Of a DNA stretch of 15,812 nucleotides, positions 15,333 through 15,812 are shown in pieces. The stretch comes from Gemmatimonadota bacterium (GTDB lineage: Bacteria > Gemmatimonadota > Gemmatimonadetes > Longimicrobiales > Gaopeijiaceae), in the NCBI GenBank assembly GCA_041390105.1, contig JAWKQO010000007.1, positions 1 through 15,812 of the forward strand, read 5' to 3'. The notes beneath the pieces were generated by a model. It was not told the DNA's origin. It saw nothing but the letters and a program-made list of their open reading frames with translations, and made no database searches. The translations under genes and the position numbers were made by a program. How positions within the stretch are numbered: the first letter of the stretch is position 1; each line of letters starts with the position of its first letter.

Positions 15333-15514
15333 ACGGCGCCCCCGAAGGGCAGCGCGTACCTTGCGCCCAGCCCCGAGGCGAAGAACCTTGGAGAGGGGCG
15401 CAGCCCCCGCCGCGTTATCCCGACCGCGCAATTCCGACTCACCTGTCGGAAACCACCGCTAGGTTGGATGCGGTAGGGGGATGTCGCTCCGGGAAGAAGG
15501 AGTTACCTGACATT

Positions 15515-15536
15515 CCTTCAGTCTGGTGACTGGAGG
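15515..15536 (+). repeat. Stem-loop in the leader of the DUF4297 gene
   Basis: Nine pairs including one G-U enclose TGGT, 47 bases before the GTG start. It may be a regulatory stem, an operator dyad or a recombination site. Confidence 0.45.
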
Positions 15537-15570
15537 CGAGGTGTGGCTGGGATCATCGTGACTTTCACGC

Positions 15571-15576
15571 GGGGAG
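15571..15576 (+). promoter_or_regulatory. Ribosome binding site of the DUF4297 gene
   Basis: GGGGAG lies 7 bases before GTG at 15584. The frame is closed by a TGA at 15527-15529, so this is the best start available. Confidence 0.6.
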
Positions 15577-15583
15577 AATCGGA

Positions 15584-15812
15584 GTGGCTCTAGCCGATAG
15601 ACTGGGGTCGCACGCCAGGGAAGGGTCCGCCGGGGCGACGTCCTACCGAGGATTTACCTACCAGCACCATTGGACGCTCTGCAAGCTACTCGAGGTCCAC
15701 GAGGGCACGACCGACTACTTGCTGCTTGTCGATCACCACGATGACGTCGTGATCTGGGACCAACCACCCGATGGGCTGCTCCTGTTCTTTCAGGTCAAGG
15801 CAAAAGCACGGA
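15584..15812 (+). CDS. DUF4297/Cap4-type dsDNA endonuclease domain (N-terminal fragment, 3' end outside window)
   Basis: Only the first 76 codons are inside the window. The frame starts at GTG with GGGGAG 7 bases upstream and stays open to the edge. The segment TSYRGFTYQHHWTLCKLLEV (19-38) followed by EGTTDYLLLVDHHDDVVIWD (40-59) and LLLFFQVKAKA (65-75) matches the opening of the DUF4297 nuclease domain: the G-F-x-Y-Q block, the acidic block and the Q-x-K block of a PD-(D/E)xK fold. Asp50 to Asp54 and Gln70/Lys72 are the likely active-site residues. Known: this domain is the DNA-degrading effector of CBASS Cap4 and is also found in Lamassu and some AVAST proteins. What follows it (SAVED, STAND ATPase or other) lies beyond the edge, so the system cannot be named. 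The hand-counted GC of the last 212 bases is about 60%. Confidence 0.72.
   Translation, partial: MALADRLGSHAREGSAGATSYRGFTYQHHWTLCKLLEVHEGTTDYLLLVDHHDDVVIWDQPPDGLLLFFQVKAKAR

Larger units (their letters stand above)
15333..15583. other. Intergenic region with several stem-loops between recombinase and nuclease gene
   Basis: The region contains stem TTCCGAC/GTCGGAA (15432-15451, loop 6), stem ACCGC/GCGGT (15455-15474, loop 10), and stem CCTTCAGTC/GACTGGAGG (15515-15536, one wobble, loop 4). A longer-range pair TGCGCCC/GGGCGCA joins 15362-15368 to 15396-15402. A 9-codon frame (15481-15510) exists but is too short to call. The region may hold a recombination site, a promoter leader or a structured RNA. 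Confidence 0.45.

Noticed and set aside
15481..15510. Nine-codon leader peptide (M-S-L-R-E-E-G-V-T) before the DUF4297 gene
   Set aside because: It has only a G-run as a ribosome site and no regulatory codon run. It is too short to separate from chance.
14594..15529. Long plus-strand frame overlapping the recombinase
   Set aside because: Its protein is Pro/Arg/Ala low-complexity, while the overlapping frame encodes a complete tyrosine recombinase.
1..15812. CRISPR arrays, tRNA or rRNA genes, insertion sequences
   Set aside because: No regularly spaced repeats, no cloverleaf-like sequence, no transposase frame and no rRNA-like conserved stretch were seen on either strand.

Overview
The window is high-GC, densely coding bacterial DNA. 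It most resembles a Gemmatimonadota genome. The reasons are a three-helix membrane anchor fused to a TolB-like and TPR region, a propeller-type sensor kinase, many small secreted lipoproteins, and a secreted CotH-like protein of a kind I associate with Gemmatimonadota and Bacteroidota. This phylum call is inference from protein style, not from a marker gene.

Layout. Positions 2-1699 (+) hold the C-terminal part of a sensor histidine kinase. Convergent with it is a SAM methyltransferase of the 3-OH-PAME/PhcB-like type (1717-2697, -). Divergent from that is a LuxR/NarL-type regulator with a degenerate receiver (2869-3567, +). Positions 3698-5719 (+) encode a membrane-anchored TolB-like/TPR protein, ending 4 bases from a convergent group II PLP-dependent decarboxylase (5724-7727, -). 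The minus strand continues with a secreted PHB-depolymerase-like esterase (7829-9034), a DUF1697 protein (9200-9715), a small Cys-rich lipoprotein (9773-10264) and the ABC-F translation factor EttA (10409-12091). Positions 12359-13519 (+) encode an exported CotH-like protein, convergent with a small lipoprotein (13532-13942, -). Positions 14232-15332 (+) encode a XerC/D-like tyrosine recombinase with all catalytic residues and an extra N-terminal domain. After a 251-base gap rich in small stem-loops, the window ends inside the first 76 codons of a DUF4297/Cap4-type nuclease gene (15584-15812, +).

How the parts may work together. The kinase, the methyltransferase and the regulator could form a signalling neighbourhood, with the methyltransferase making a fatty-acid methyl ester signal; this is a hypothesis. 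The middle of the window looks like ordinary chromosome: esterase, decarboxylase, EttA and lipoproteins. The right edge is the most interesting part. DUF4297 is the effector nuclease domain of several anti-phage systems (CBASS Cap4, Lamassu, some AVAST). Here it sits just downstream of a recombinase, so the window probably stops at the first gene of a defence locus whose identity depends on sequence beyond the edge.

Most genes have a visible GGAG-type ribosome binding site, which fixes several starts inside longer open frames. EttA, the decarboxylase, the recombinase and the degenerate regulator do not. I found no tRNA, rRNA, CRISPR array or insertion sequence.
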